DNA of 64,000 nucleotides from Litchfieldella qijiaojingensis (GCF_014651875.1 NZ_BMXS01000015.1:52365-116364), one strand, 5' to 3'. Shown: positions 26,757 through 35,845, counted from the first letter of the stretch. A program made the numbers and translations. Notes: generated by a model from the sequence alone, not told the origin.

Positions 26757-28604
26757 ATGCGAGCCATTGCCACTGTCTCCCTTAGTGGAGACCTGCGAAC
26801 CAAGCTCGAAGCCATCGCACGAGCGGGCTTCGATGGCGTGGAAATCTTCGAGAACGACCTGCTGTCGTTCGATGGAGCGCCTGCCGACGTACGCAACCTG
26901 TGTGAATCGCTGGGTCTCAAGATCCTGGCCTTCCAGCCGTTCCGAGACTTCGAAGCCATGCCCGAGCCACAGCGCAGTCGCAACATGCAGCGGGCCGAGC
27001 GCAAGTTCGACTTGATGGAGCAACTCGGCACCGATTTCCTGCTGGTATGCAGCAACGTCTCGCCACAAGCCAGCGACGATCTCGATCAGGCTGCGGCCGA
27101 CTTGCGTGAGCTGGCCGAGCGCGCTGCCAAGCGTGGCATTCGCATCGGCTTCGAGGCATTGGCATGGGGTCGGCACATTTCCGACTATCGCGACGCCTGG
27201 GAGGTGGTGCGGCGGGCTGACCATCCTTCCCTGGGGGTGGTGCTCGACAGCTTCCATATCCTCTCGCGCGGCCATGACCTTTCCACCATCGGCAAGATCC
27301 CAAAGGACAAGATCTTCTTTGTCCAGGTGGCCGACGCACCACTGCTGAACATGGACATCCTGCAATGGAGCCGTCATTTCCGCTGTTTCCCCGGCCAGGG
27401 CCGGCTGCCGCTCAAGTATTTCATGGCGGCATTGGCCAAGAGCGGTTACGACGGTCCGCTGTCGCTGGAGATCTTCAGCGATGCCTTCCGGGCCGCTCCC
27501 ACCGAAGCCACGGCGCTGGATGGTCTGCGTTCGTTGATTCTGCTCGAGAACCTGTTGCCGAATGGGCCCTGGGCCGGCAGCATCCCCCCGGCACCGCGCT
27601 ACAACGGCATCCATTTCATCGAGTTCTCTCTCGACGAGGACAGTGCCGCGCCGCTCGGTGAGTTCATCGGCGCACTGGGCTTTCGCCATGTGGGGCGCCA
27701 CCGCTCGAAGAACGTCGAGCTGTGGAAGCAGGGCGACATCCACCTGGTGCTCAACTTCGAAACCGACAGCTTCGCCCATACCTTCCGCCTGTTGCACGGT
27801 ATCTCGGTATGCGCGGTGGGCTTCCGTGTCGATGATGTCGACAAGGCACTGACGCGAGCCAAGACCTTCAAGGCCCAGCTGTTCCGCGGCCTGGTCGGCG
27901 AGGGCGAGATGGAGATCCCGGCCGTGCGCGGTATCGAGGGCAGCCTGATCTATCTGGTCGACGACGAGGCCGCCGAGGATCGCCAGTGGCGCACCGATTT
28001 CGAACTGTTCGATCAGGCCAGCCGCGATGAGGCCGGATTGACCCGCGTCGATCACCTTTCTTACGTGCTGCCGGCGACCCAGATGCTGGGCTGGCAACTG
28101 TTCTATCACACCGTGTTCGGCTTCGAGGCCGAGGCCGAGCACGAGATCGTCGACCCGCACGGGCTGATGATCAGCCAGGCGGTGACCAGTCCGGATAGCT
28201 CGATTCGCCTCCCGCTGACCATCTCCCAGGCGCGTGACACCCTGCCCGGACGCTTCCTCAGCGAATACCAGGGCGGAGTGCAGCAGATCGCCTTCGCCAG
28301 CCACGACATTTTCGCCAGCGTGGACGCCCTGCAGGCACGGGGTCTGCCGCTACTCAAGATTCCTGGCAATTACTACGACGATCTGGAGGCGCGCTACGGT
28401 CTCGACGAGGAACTGCTGGAGGCCATGCGCTCACGCAACATCCTCTACGATCGCAATGACGAAGGGGAATTCTTCCATGCCTATACCGAGACGTTTTCGG
28501 GGCGCTTCTTCTTCGAGATCGTCGAGCGGCGCGGCGGCTATCACCAGTTCGGCGCGGCCAATGCAGGGATTCGGTTGGCGGCCCAAGCCGCTCATTCACG
28601 TTGA
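26757..28604 (+). CDS. quiC: QuiC1-type 3-dehydroshikimate dehydratase
   Basis: 615 residues in two parts. Residues 1-270 form a TIM barrel of the AP-endonuclease-2/sugar-isomerase type with metal ligands in FEALAW, LDSFH, FVQVAD and LSLEIF. Residues 285-600 resemble 4-hydroxyphenylpyruvate dioxygenase (vicinal-oxygen-chelate repeats: YNGIHFIEF, VDHLSYVLP, QIAFASHDIF, GRFFFEIVER). This fusion is the QuiC1 form of dehydratase in Pseudomonas and relatives, converting 3-dehydroshikimate to protocatechuate. AGGAGG lies 4 bp before the ATG. First gene of quiC-aroE-like-aroQ. Confidence 0.9.
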   Translation: MRAIATVSLSGDLRTKLEAIARAGFDGVEIFENDLLSFDGAPADVRNLCESLGLKILAFQPFRDFEAMPEPQRSRNMQRAERKFDLMEQLGTDFLLVCSNVSPQASDDLDQAAADLRELAERAAKRGIRIGFEALAWGRHISDYRDAWEVVRRADHPSLGVVLDSFHILSRGHDLSTIGKIPKDKIFFVQVADAPLLNMDILQWSRHFRCFPGQGRLPLKYFMAALAKSGYDGPLSLEIFSDAFRAAPTEATALDGLRSLILLENLLPNGPWAGSIPPAPRYNGIHFIEFSLDEDSAAPLGEFIGALGFRHVGRHRSKNVELWKQGDIHLVLNFETDSFAHTFRLLHGISVCAVGFRVDDVDKALTRAKTFKAQLFRGLVGEGEMEIPAVRGIEGSLIYLVDDEAAEDRQWRTDFELFDQASRDEAGLTRVDHLSYVLPATQMLGWQLFYHTVFGFEAEAEHEIVDPHGLMISQAVTSPDSSIRLPLTISQARDTLPGRFLSEYQGGVQQIAFASHDIFASVDALQARGLPLLKIPGNYYDDLEARYGLDEELLEAMRSRNILYDRNDEGEFFHAYTETFSGRFFFEIVERRGGYHQFGAANAGIRLAAQAAHSR

Positions 28605-28618
28605 ACAGAGGTAACACG

Positions 28619-29482
28619 ATGCGACTCGGTTTGATCGGTAAAGCCATCATGAATTCCAGCTCGCCGGACCTTCACGTCAGGCTCGGCAAGCTGACCGGCA
28701 TTCCTGCTACCTACGACCTGTTCGACGCTAACGAGCAGCCCATCGAGTCGCTGGAAAGCCAGGTGCGCAAGGTCATCGCCGAAGGCTATCGCGGCGTCAA
28801 TGTCACCTTTCCATGGAAAGAGGATGCGGTGAAGCTGGCTGATCGGCCCACCGAAGGGGCGCGCATGGTCGGGGCTGCCAACACCCTGGTATTCGAGAAG
28901 GACGGCATCGTCGCCGAGAACACCGACTACACCGGTTTCATGAGCGGCTTCCGTGCCACGCTGGGCGAGCGCAAGCTGGGGCGGGTGCTGCTGATCGGTA
29001 CCGGCGGGGTGGGCAAGGCGGTGGCCTTCGGCCTCGGTAAGCTGGGTGCCGAGGAAGTGAGGCTGATGGACCTCGATGAAGCCAAGTCGCGTCAACTGGC
29101 CGGTGAACTGGAAGCGCAGGGCTTCAAGGCCTCGGTCGTTACCCAGGAGCGGTTGGCCGAAACGGTGGAAGCCTGCGATGGCCTGGTCAACTGCACGCCG
29201 ATCGGTCATGAAAAGAGCCCCGGCTGTCCGCTGCCCAAGGAGCTGATCAAGGGGCATCACTGGGTCTTCGATGCCGTCTACGTGCCGGCGGTGACCGAAT
29301 TCATCACCGCCGCCAAGGCGGCCGGTGCCAGTGTGATGAGCGGTGTCAGCCTGTTCGTGTTCCAGGGCGTGGACGCCTTCAAGCTGTTCTGCGAGGATGC
29401 CGAAAAGCGTGCCGCCGCCGATGAACAGGCCGCGACGCTGTTCGCCCACTACAAGCGGGAACTGCTGAAGGAGAACGAATGA
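28619..29482 (+). CDS. Shikimate/quinate dehydrogenase, AroE superfamily
   Basis: 287 residues. Substrate motifs [17 protein letters not shown] and NTDYTGF; Rossmann loop [14 protein letters not shown]. After the second strand the cofactor region reads DLDEAKSRQ, with an aspartate where biosynthetic AroE has the NADP-binding NRT motif. That indicates NAD+ use, as in catabolic quinate/shikimate dehydrogenases. Its stop overlaps the aroQ start by 4 bp. Expected role: oxidise shikimate to 3-dehydroshikimate and/or quinate to 3-dehydroquinate. Confidence 0.88.
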   Translation: MRLGLIGKAIMNSSSPDLHVRLGKLTGIPATYDLFDANEQPIESLESQVRKVIAEGYRGVNVTFPWKEDAVKLADRPTEGARMVGAANTLVFEKDGIVAENTDYTGFMSGFRATLGERKLGRVLLIGTGGVGKAVAFGLGKLGAEEVRLMDLDEAKSRQLAGELEAQGFKASVVTQERLAETVEACDGLVNCTPIGHEKSPGCPLPKELIKGHHWVFDAVYVPAVTEFITAAKAAGASVMSGVSLFVFQGVDAFKLFCEDAEKRAAADEQAATLFAHYKRELLKENE

Positions 29483-29925
29483 TGAGCGCGGGCAAGGTCC
29501 TGGTTCTGCACGGCCCCAATCTCAACCTGCTGGGTACTCGCCAGCCGGAAATCTACGGCTACGAGACGCTGGAGGACATCAACAACGGCCTCTACGAGAA
29601 GGCGGCGGTCAACGGCTGGGATATCGAGTGCCGGCAGAGCAACCACGAGGGCGAACTGATCGACGCCATCCACGCTGCCCGTCAGGACGGCACTGTCGCC
29701 ATCATCATCAACCCGGCGGCCTACACCCACACCTCGGTGGCGATCCTCGATGCGCTCAACACCTTCGAGGGCAAGGTGATCGAGGTGCATCTGTCCAACG
29801 TGCACAAGCGCGAGAGCTTCCGGCATCACTCCTACGTCTCGCTGCGTGCCGATGGTGTGATCGCCGGGCTCGGCAGCCAGGGTTATCACGCTGCCTTGGA
29901 TGCCTTGATCAAGACCGCTGAGTGA
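29479..29925 (+). CDS. aroQ: Type II 3-dehydroquinate dehydratase
   Basis: 148 residues, usual length. Active-site segments: [19 protein letters not shown] (Arg and Tyr of the lid), [12 protein letters not shown], and [18 protein letters not shown]. It dehydrates 3-dehydroquinate to 3-dehydroshikimate. In this operon, with quiC1 and an NAD-type dehydrogenase, the role is catabolic: the quinate branch. ATGA overlap with the preceding gene. Confidence 0.94.
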   Translation: MMSAGKVLVLHGPNLNLLGTRQPEIYGYETLEDINNGLYEKAAVNGWDIECRQSNHEGELIDAIHAARQDGTVAIIINPAAYTHTSVAILDALNTFEGKVIEVHLSNVHKRESFRHHSYVSLRADGVIAGLGSQGYHAALDALIKTAE

Positions 29926-29951
29926 TTTCCGCCACGAATTTCCATACCATC

Positions 29952-29973
29952 GAGCCCGCCTATTGGTGGGCTC
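29952..29973. terminator. Terminator between aroQ and EamA gene
   Basis: GAGCCCGCC (29952-29960), loop TATT, GGTGGGCTC (29965-29973): 9-bp stem with one G-T pair, followed by GCGGTTTTC. It lies between convergent genes. Confidence 0.65.
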
Positions 29974-29980
29974 GCGGTTT

Positions 29981-30874
29981 TCAGGGTGACGTTCCCTTGC
30001 GCGTGGCCAGGTAGATCCCCGCTCCGACGATCAGCACCGCACCCAGGTAGGTCTCGAGTCGCGGCACGTCGGCGAAGAACAGGTAGCCGAACAGCGAGGC
30101 CCAGACGATCTGGATATAAAGGAAGGGAGAGACCAGCGAGGCCGGGGCGAAGCGCATCGACAGGATCAGGCCGAACTGGCTGGCGGCTCCCAATATGCCC
30201 ACGGAAACGAAAAGAGGGAGATCGCCGAGGGCAATGGGCGTCCAGAAGGCTGGTACTACCGCACTGCTGACCAGGGCGCCGGCCAGGCCGGTATAGAACA
30301 GCGAGGTCAGCGGATGGTCACTGCGTCCGAAGCGCCGTGTGCAGAGTTGGTAGAGAGCGAAGCATAGCGTCATGCCGAAGGGCAGCAGGATGGCCGGCTG
30401 GGATCGCCAGTCGATGGGCCCGACGGCAATGACGACGCCGATGAAGCCCACCAGCACCGCCATGCCGCGCGCCGGCGTGACGCGCTCCTTGAGCAGTGGC
30501 ATGGCCAGCAGGGTCACCAGTAGCGGCGAACTGAAGTTGATCACGTAGACCTGCAGTAGAGGCAACTCGCGAAAGGCCAAATAGGCGAAGGTACTGGCCG
30601 CAAGCAGCAACATCCCCCGCAGGCACTGTCCACCCAGCGAGCCGCTGCGCAGCAGGTCGCGGCCCCGTGGCAGACCCAACCATAGAAGATATCCCGCCAA
30701 CACCAGCATATGGCCGGCGTAGCGTGCCCAGACCACCTGGATGGGCGAGTAGTCCTGACCCAGTGTCTTGACGCTGGTATCCAGCATCACGAACAGCAAG
30801 CCCGCCGCCAGCATGCAAACGACGCCCAGCAAAGGACGGTCTGCCGGCAAGGTGGTGGTGGACGAGTGAGACAT
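29981..30874 (-). CDS. EamA-family (DMT) transporter
   Basis: 297 residues, ten predicted membrane segments in two EamA repeats (first repeat LLFVMLDTSVKTLGQDYSPIQVVWARY, second starting near residue 155). Drug/metabolite superfamily permeases export or import small metabolites. GGAGG precedes the ATG. An operator-like GTTCG-N5-TGAAC site lies about 100 bp upstream, so it may belong to the quinate/protocatechuate regulon; substrate unknown. Confidence 0.85.
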   Translation of the reverse strand: MSHSSTTTLPADRPLLGVVCMLAAGLLFVMLDTSVKTLGQDYSPIQVVWARYAGHMLVLAGYLLWLGLPRGRDLLRSGSLGGQCLRGMLLLAASTFAYLAFRELPLLQVYVINFSSPLLVTLLAMPLLKERVTPARGMAVLVGFIGVVIAVGPIDWRSQPAILLPFGMTLCFALYQLCTRRFGRSDHPLTSLFYTGLAGALVSSAVVPAFWTPIALGDLPLFVSVGILGAASQFGLILSMRFAPASLVSPFLYIQIVWASLFGYLFFADVPRLETYLGAVLIVGAGIYLATRKGTSP

Positions 30875-30976
30875 GGGCCTCCTGCCAGTAGGGGCATCCC
30901 TGAGAGCGATACCAGTGAGAAAGATAGCTGGCTAAATAGTCTACGGCCAGATCGCCCGTCCTTCAAGTGAACAAAA

Positions 30977-30991
30977 GTTCGTCATTTGAAC
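30977..30991. promoter_or_regulatory. PcaR-like operator upstream of EamA gene
   Basis: GTTCG-TCATT-TGAAC, one mismatch from GTTCG-N5-CGAAC, with a further GTGAAC (30967-30972) just before it. It lies between the EamA gene start and the remnant of an IclR-type gene. No 19-bp tandem partner is visible here. Confidence 0.5.
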
Positions 30992-31195
30992 GCTGTAAGC
31001 TCGGAAGTGACTCAGGATCGAGCCTATCTCACCTCGCTGGGCCTGGGTTTTCTGGGCGCGTTGGGCATCGTCGATGCCGCGCAACCGCTGCTCGACGGCC
31101 TGGCCGAAAGGAGTGGTGAGCTGGTGCGCCTGGCGGTCGCCGAGGAACTCGCCGGTTCGGCCTCGGCTTCCAACCTGCTGCGGGGTGGGAGCTAG
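30986..31195 (+). pseudogene. Remnant of an IclR-family regulator gene
   Basis: An open stretch whose translation (69 codons) contains AYLTSLGLGFLGALG and QPLLDGLAERSGELVRLAVAEE. These match, in order, the linker helix and the start of the effector domain of IclR regulators (typical pattern LG..L..L......PxLxxLAxxTGExVxLAV). The N-terminal helix-turn-helix and the C-terminal two-thirds are missing, and a stop lies in frame directly upstream. It sits beside an operator-like site. The rest of 30875-31268 shows no gene. Confidence 0.6.
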
Positions 31196-31268
31196 TCGTT
31201 CGACAAGGCGGATGCTGGTTCACGGATCGCTCCAATCCACCTGCCAACGATATCGAGGAGGTTTCAGA

Positions 31269-32093
31269 TCACGTTTCGACCAACCGCCGCGCCTTGTCTA
31301 GCGCCATACGGGCGCGCTCCAGAGCACTAACCCCCTGGTTGCGCAGCCCCTCGGTGGGGATCTCCAGGCTTAGAAGTATGTCCGCAGGCAGCAGCGCCAG
31401 CATGCCCTTGAGGTCGATGTCGCCGTCACCGGGGAACCGGCGCTCGCTACGCGCCTCGCGGGTGATCTCGTCCACGTCGTCGGGAATCGAGCCGGCAACG
31501 TCACAGAGCTGCACGTAGTGCATCCATTCGTGGGGGACCTTGGCCAGGTCCTCCAGGCGGCTGGCGGAACGGTTGAGGTGGAAAGCGTCGACCAGCAAGC
31601 AAGCGTTGTCGTGGCCGGCCTTGCGTACGGCAGCGACGATGCGATGAGCCTGGAGCAGGTTCTTGACCCCGGTCCAGGGCATGAACTCAAGATGCGGATA
31701 AAGGCCGTAGGGACGAGCCAGTTCGCACAAGGCGGCGAAGTTGTCGAGGGTGCGGGTTTCACTGTCATCGTTGCCGGCCACCAGGATCTCGCTGGCACCA
31801 AGCTCGGCGCCGACCTCCATGAAACGCTCGAAGTCCGCCTTGACACGGGTCTCGGACTTGAGGCGCAGGATCTCGATGTCGGCCACCTGGATGCCGGTGT
31901 CGCGGAGCCTGCGGCAGGTCTCGCGCAGCAGCGCGGCATCGGTCAGCAAGGGAAAGGTTGGCTCGTTGGGCGTCGCCGGGATGGGGCGCAGGCCGACATG
32001 GTCGTAGCCGGCCTGGGCCGCGACCTCGACCATGTCGGGAGGCGAGAGTTCGAGAACCGTCAAGGCGGCCAGGGAATAGCGATGTTGGCTCAT
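31269..32093 (-). CDS. Stand-alone QuiC-like TIM-barrel isomerase/dehydratase
   Basis: 274 residues, sugar-phosphate isomerase/epimerase (AP-endonuclease-2) fold. Metal-ligand positions LEFMPW, LLVDAFHLNRSA, HYVQLCDVAG and SLEIPTEG line up with those of the QuiC1 barrel encoded at 26757 (FEALAW, LDSFHILSR, FVQVADAP, SLEIFSD). So a 3-dehydroshikimate dehydratase-like or related dehydratase/isomerase activity on an alicyclic acid is plausible. Its start overlaps the stop of the flavoprotein gene by 4 bp, so the two are coupled. Real substrate unknown. Confidence 0.8.
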   Translation of the reverse strand: MSQHRYSLAALTVLELSPPDMVEVAAQAGYDHVGLRPIPATPNEPTFPLLTDAALLRETCRRLRDTGIQVADIEILRLKSETRVKADFERFMEVGAELGASEILVAGNDDSETRTLDNFAALCELARPYGLYPHLEFMPWTGVKNLLQAHRIVAAVRKAGHDNACLLVDAFHLNRSASRLEDLAKVPHEWMHYVQLCDVAGSIPDDVDEITREARSERRFPGDGDIDLKGMLALLPADILLSLEIPTEGLRNQGVSALERARMALDKARRLVET

Positions 32094-33844
32094 GGATATC
32101 TCCCTTCAGTCGCGGAGGCGGAGGCCACCCGCTCGGTCGATGAGCCGTCACGCTGGCCAGCGGCATGGCAGCCGGCGATATAGCCGAAGGTCACGGCGGG
32201 GCCCAGGTTGATGCCGCCCGCGGGGTAGAAACCGCCCATGATGCTGGCCATGTCGGTGCCCACGGCATAGAGACCGGGGATCGGCTCCCCCGACTCGTTG
32301 AGTACCTGGGCATGCTCGTTGGCCTTAAGGCCAGCGAAGGTGCCGAAGCAGCCCGGCACCACCTTCACGGCATAGAACGGTCCTTCATCCAGCGGCGCCA
32401 CACAGGGATTGGGCTGGTGAGAGGGATCGCCCTGCTTGCGGTTGTAGGGAGTAGAGCCACGGCCGAACTCGGGGTCCTCGCCGTGGCGGGCGTACTCGTT
32501 GTAGGCCTCGATAGTGCGCTTGAGGTCTTCGAGGTCGATGCCGCAATTGTTGGCCAGTTCCTCGATGGTGCGGCCGGCCTTGAGATAGCCCTTGCGGATC
32601 CAGTGCTTGAAGGGCGCCGGTGCCGGGCGGGTGATTCCGATACCGTAGCGGCGCTGAAAGCGATGGGTGCAGATCAGCCAGGAGCAGACTTCCTCGCCTT
32701 CGTGCACCGCCTTGATCATGGCGTCGACGTAGTCATAGTAACCGTGAGCCTCGTTGACGAAGCGCTTACCGCTTCGCAGCACGCCGATGATGCCGGGCTT
32801 GCCGCGGTCGATGATGTGCGGGAAATGGCCCTCGCGGCCGCCGCCGTAGGGCACCCGCGACACCGGTGCCCAGGCCACCGGCGAGTAGAGGCTGGTATCG
32901 ACCTGGCCGCCCACGGCCTCGCCCAGGCGCAGGCCGTCGCCGCTGGCGGATTCGGGTGGCAACGCCCAGTGTTCCTTGCCGGTAGGGGTACGAGGGAAGA
33001 GCTCGCGGCGGCGTTCGATATCGTTGGGGAAGCCGCCGGTGGCAAGTACCACGCCACATCGGGCACGCAGCGTCACTTCACCTTGTGGGGTGTCCACTAC
33101 CACGCCGGCCACACGCTCGCCGTCCTCGATCAGTCGCTTGGCCGGTGACGACACCCAGGTTTCCACACCCATATCGTCGGCGGACTTGGCCAGCCGCCCA
33201 ATCAGCGCCACGCCGTTGACCAGTTGCATGGCGCGTCCGTAGCGGGCCAGGTCATAGAGATGACGCGTGAAGCGCCGGGTCACGTGCAGGAAAGACGTGA
33301 ACGATCGGGTGAAGGTCAGGAAAGCCATCAAATCCGGCCCAGCCTGAATCGGCATGCCCAGGAACGCGGTCTCGGGCATGGTCTTGCGCAACTTGTGGAT
33401 GCTCTTGCCCAGTTCACGACCATCGAAGGGTGCGGCGATCACCGAGCGGCCACCGGTGCCGGCACCAGGGGTATCGCCGTGGATATCGGCGATGGCGTTG
33501 CCGTCGGCGAACTGCAGGGCGGTGTGTGTCTCGAAGAAGCTGACCATCTTCGGGCCGGCATCGAGGAAGGCGTCGATGCGCGCGGGATCGTAGCGCTCAC
33601 CTAGCTCATGGCGCAGATAGGTGCGAACCGTCTCGGGGTCTTCATCGATCCCGGCACGCTTGGCCAGAGGGTTGAGCGGTACCCACATCCAGCCGCCGGA
33701 CCAGGCGGTGGCACCGCCAAGAACGTCGTCTTTCTCGACCACCACGACCTCGAGGCCGTGGTAGGCGGCGGTGACCGCCGCCGACATGCCGGCAGCACCG
33801 GAACCGACCACGACTAGGTCGCAGTCATGAATCTTGTCGCTCAT
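32090..33844 (-). CDS. KstD-like FAD-dependent oxidoreductase
   Basis: 584 residues, FAD_binding_2 family (fumarate reductase/3-ketosteroid dehydrogenase group). N-terminal dinucleotide motif VVVGSGAAGMSAAVTAA, then GGATAWSGGWMWVP; C-terminal AVGTDMASIMGGFYPAGGINLGPAVTFGYIAG closes the FAD site. Members introduce double bonds next to ketones in rings, for example 3-ketosteroids or 4-oxocyclohexanecarboxylate. Here it is coupled to a QuiC-like barrel and stands in a quinate/protocatechuate island, suggesting desaturation of a cyclohexane acid on the way to an aromatic ring (inference). Confidence 0.82.
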   Translation of the reverse strand: MSDKIHDCDLVVVGSGAAGMSAAVTAAYHGLEVVVVEKDDVLGGATAWSGGWMWVPLNPLAKRAGIDEDPETVRTYLRHELGERYDPARIDAFLDAGPKMVSFFETHTALQFADGNAIADIHGDTPGAGTGGRSVIAAPFDGRELGKSIHKLRKTMPETAFLGMPIQAGPDLMAFLTFTRSFTSFLHVTRRFTRHLYDLARYGRAMQLVNGVALIGRLAKSADDMGVETWVSSPAKRLIEDGERVAGVVVDTPQGEVTLRARCGVVLATGGFPNDIERRRELFPRTPTGKEHWALPPESASGDGLRLGEAVGGQVDTSLYSPVAWAPVSRVPYGGGREGHFPHIIDRGKPGIIGVLRSGKRFVNEAHGYYDYVDAMIKAVHEGEEVCSWLICTHRFQRRYGIGITRPAPAPFKHWIRKGYLKAGRTIEELANNCGIDLEDLKRTIEAYNEYARHGEDPEFGRGSTPYNRKQGDPSHQPNPCVAPLDEGPFYAVKVVPGCFGTFAGLKANEHAQVLNESGEPIPGLYAVGTDMASIMGGFYPAGGINLGPAVTFGYIAGCHAAGQRDGSSTERVASASATEGRYP

Positions 33845-33912
33845 CTAGAGGTGCCCCAGTTCTGGAACCGAATTCAGGAACAATCTAGAACAGTGTCTTT
33901 TGTTCTGCAATG

Positions 33913-33928
33913 CGTACGAGTGTTCGTA
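33913..33928. promoter_or_regulatory. Operator-like site before flavoprotein operon
   Basis: CGTACGAGTGTTCGTA; its reverse complement TACGAACACTCGTACG matches 15 of 16 bases of the sequence at 35854-35869 in the PcaR-like/pcaB promoter region. A further GTTCT half-site lies at 33902-33906. It stands 69 bp upstream of the flavoprotein start, in the region expected for its promoter. Confidence 0.6.
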
Positions 33929-33978
33929 ATGTGGCCTCTGGCATTTCACAGCATGAAGCAGGCGTATCTGGACACTGA

Positions 33979-34932
33979 TCAGGAAACGACGAACAGCGAG
34001 CTGGTCTGCAGCAGCCAGATCATCAGGCTGATGGTGAGGAAGGCGGCCAGGGTGGTCACCATTAGGGTCGCGGCGGTGATCTCGCCTAGCCCGTAACGCT
34101 GACCGAAGATCGGGTAGACGCTTATCATCGGGGCGCTGGCGAAGAGGATTCCGGTGGTCATCAGTACCGGGTCGATGGTGGGCAGGGCGAGGAAGGCCAG
34201 CAGCACGGCCAAGGGGTGGGCGATCAGCTTGCCGATCGCGATCTGTGTCACGTCTCCGGCCATGCCTCGCGCCTTGAGGCCGTAGAGGGTGCCGCCGATC
34301 ACGAACAGCGCCGTGGGGGCCGCCGCCGTGGCCAGCATATCGATGGCGCGAAATAGTGGTGCCGGCAGGCTCAGCCCCGAGAGCGCCAGGGTGGTTCCAA
34401 CGAGGATGGCGATAATGATCGGGTTCTTGAGTAATTGCCGGATCGTGCGTATCAACACGACTCGCGTGCTGGCACCGCGCTGGGAGCTGACCTCGGCTAG
34501 GGTCAAGGCGGCCGGGATCACCAGCAGGTTCTCGATCAGGAAATTCAAGGCCATGGCGGCCACCGCGGGTGAGCCTACCACTAGTGCCGCCACCGGGTAG
34601 CCGATGAAGCCGCTGTTGGAGGCCGACATGCCCAGCGCGTATAGGGCACTGGCATCCAGTGGTTTGCGCTGCAGCCGTCGAGCGATGAACAGGGCGGCAA
34701 GGAACACCACCAACGAGCCAAGTCCGTAGGCAAGCAGATAGTAGGGGTTGAAGATCTCATTCAAAGGGCGACTGACCAGCGCCCTGACGATCAGTGCCGG
34801 CAGTGCGCAGTGGATGACGAAGACGCCGAGGCCGCGAATCTGCGGCTTGTCGATGATGCGGATGTGGACCGCGAGGTAGCCCACGCCCACCAGCAGGAAT
34901 ATCGGTAGGGTGATGCCGAAAATATCGGGCAC
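33979..34932 (-). CDS. AEC-family transporter
   Basis: 317 residues, ten predicted membrane segments, auxin-efflux-carrier family. Features: LPIFLLVGVGYLAV at the start, SASNSGFIGYPVAALVVG in the middle, and the C-terminal repeat. Bacterial AEC carriers move organic acids such as malate or malonate. It lies between the PcaR-like regulator and the flavoprotein gene on the same strand, so it may carry the substrate of that operon; unproven. Confidence 0.85.
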   Translation of the reverse strand: MPDIFGITLPIFLLVGVGYLAVHIRIIDKPQIRGLGVFVIHCALPALIVRALVSRPLNEIFNPYYLLAYGLGSLVVFLAALFIARRLQRKPLDASALYALGMSASNSGFIGYPVAALVVGSPAVAAMALNFLIENLLVIPAALTLAEVSSQRGASTRVVLIRTIRQLLKNPIIIAILVGTTLALSGLSLPAPLFRAIDMLATAAAPTALFVIGGTLYGLKARGMAGDVTQIAIGKLIAHPLAVLLAFLALPTIDPVLMTTGILFASAPMISVYPIFGQRYGLGEITAATLMVTTLAAFLTISLMIWLLQTSSLFVVS

Positions 34933-35000
34933 TCGTCGTCCTTAACTGCGCTCACTCGCAATACTGGAAGTAAAGGTCCCGTGGATCGATAGGACTGCGT

Positions 35001-35792
35001 TCAACTGACATTGGCACGGATCAGCCGCGCCTTTTCCTGCAGCAGTGGCATGAAGGTCCGCGTCAGGGTATCGAGATCGATGCGCGCGGCATTGGTACTG
35101 ATGTTGATGGCGCCGAGCAAGCGGCCATTGGCGTCGAAGGCCGGGATGGCCAGCGAGCGCAGGCCGGAATCCATCTCCTGGTCGACGATGCAATAGCCTT
35201 GCTGGCGCACCTTGAGGATGCACTTGCGCAGCTCGGCCTTGTCGGTGATGGACTTGTCGGTATAGGCGGTGAGGGTCACGCGTTCGAGATAGGCGTCTAG
35301 CTCGGCATCCGGCAACTGAGCCAGCAGTACCCGTCCCATCGAGGTATGCGCCGCGGGCAGACGGGTGCCCACCGACAGGGTGATGGCCAGCAGCCGGTGC
35401 TTGGCCGCCGAACGGGCCACGTAGATGACGTCGTCGCCGTCGAGCACGCCCAGCGACGAGGACTCGCCGATCTCGGCGGTGATATCCTCGAGATATTGTT
35501 GGATTACCGTGCGATAGTTGTTGGCCGAGAGGAATGCATAGCCCAGTTGCAGCACCTTGGGCGCCAGTTCGAAATGGCGCTGCTGCTTGCGTACGTAGCC
35601 CAACGCATGCAGCGTCAGCAGGAAGCGGCGAGCCCGTGCGCGGTTCATACCGGTACGTGCGGCGACCTCGCTCAGCGTCATGCGCGGGTGGGCGCCGTCG
35701 AAGGCCAGGATCACCTCCAGCCCGCTGGCCAGGGCGGTGACGAAGTCACGGTCCTCGGGGGTCAAGGTGTCATCGTGCCGTTGTACTTCCAT
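35001..35792 (-). CDS. pcaR: IclR-family regulator, PcaR/PcaU type
   Basis: 263 residues. N-terminal winged HTH (MTLSEVAARTGMNRARARRFLLTLHALGYV, about residues 36-66), linker helix, then the IclR effector domain with ESSSLGVLDGDDVIYVAR and QGYCIVDQEMDSGLRSLAIP. Similar to the PcaR/PcaU/PobR group, which responds to protocatechuate or 3-oxoadipate. The start MEVQRH was chosen because AGGA lies upstream, leaving room for the operator at 35846. Divergent from pcaB. It most likely activates the GTTCG-N5-CGAAC promoters of this island and its own. Confidence 0.88.
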   Translation of the reverse strand: MEVQRHDDTLTPEDRDFVTALASGLEVILAFDGAHPRMTLSEVAARTGMNRARARRFLLTLHALGYVRKQQRHFELAPKVLQLGYAFLSANNYRTVIQQYLEDITAEIGESSSLGVLDGDDVIYVARSAAKHRLLAITLSVGTRLPAAHTSMGRVLLAQLPDAELDAYLERVTLTAYTDKSITDKAELRKCILKVRQQGYCIVDQEMDSGLRSLAIPAFDANGRLLGAINISTNAARIDLDTLTRTFMPLLQEKARLIRANVS

Positions 35793-35845
35793 CCTTCGCG
35801 ATCCTGATCGAGTTGCGTGTGTCGATGACTCCAATCTAGCATAAC

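Noticed and set aside
26628..28304. Long open frame (558 codons) on the minus strand
   Set aside because: It lies antisense to quiC1, whose domains and ribosome-binding site are clear. High GC content produces such shadow frames throughout the window.
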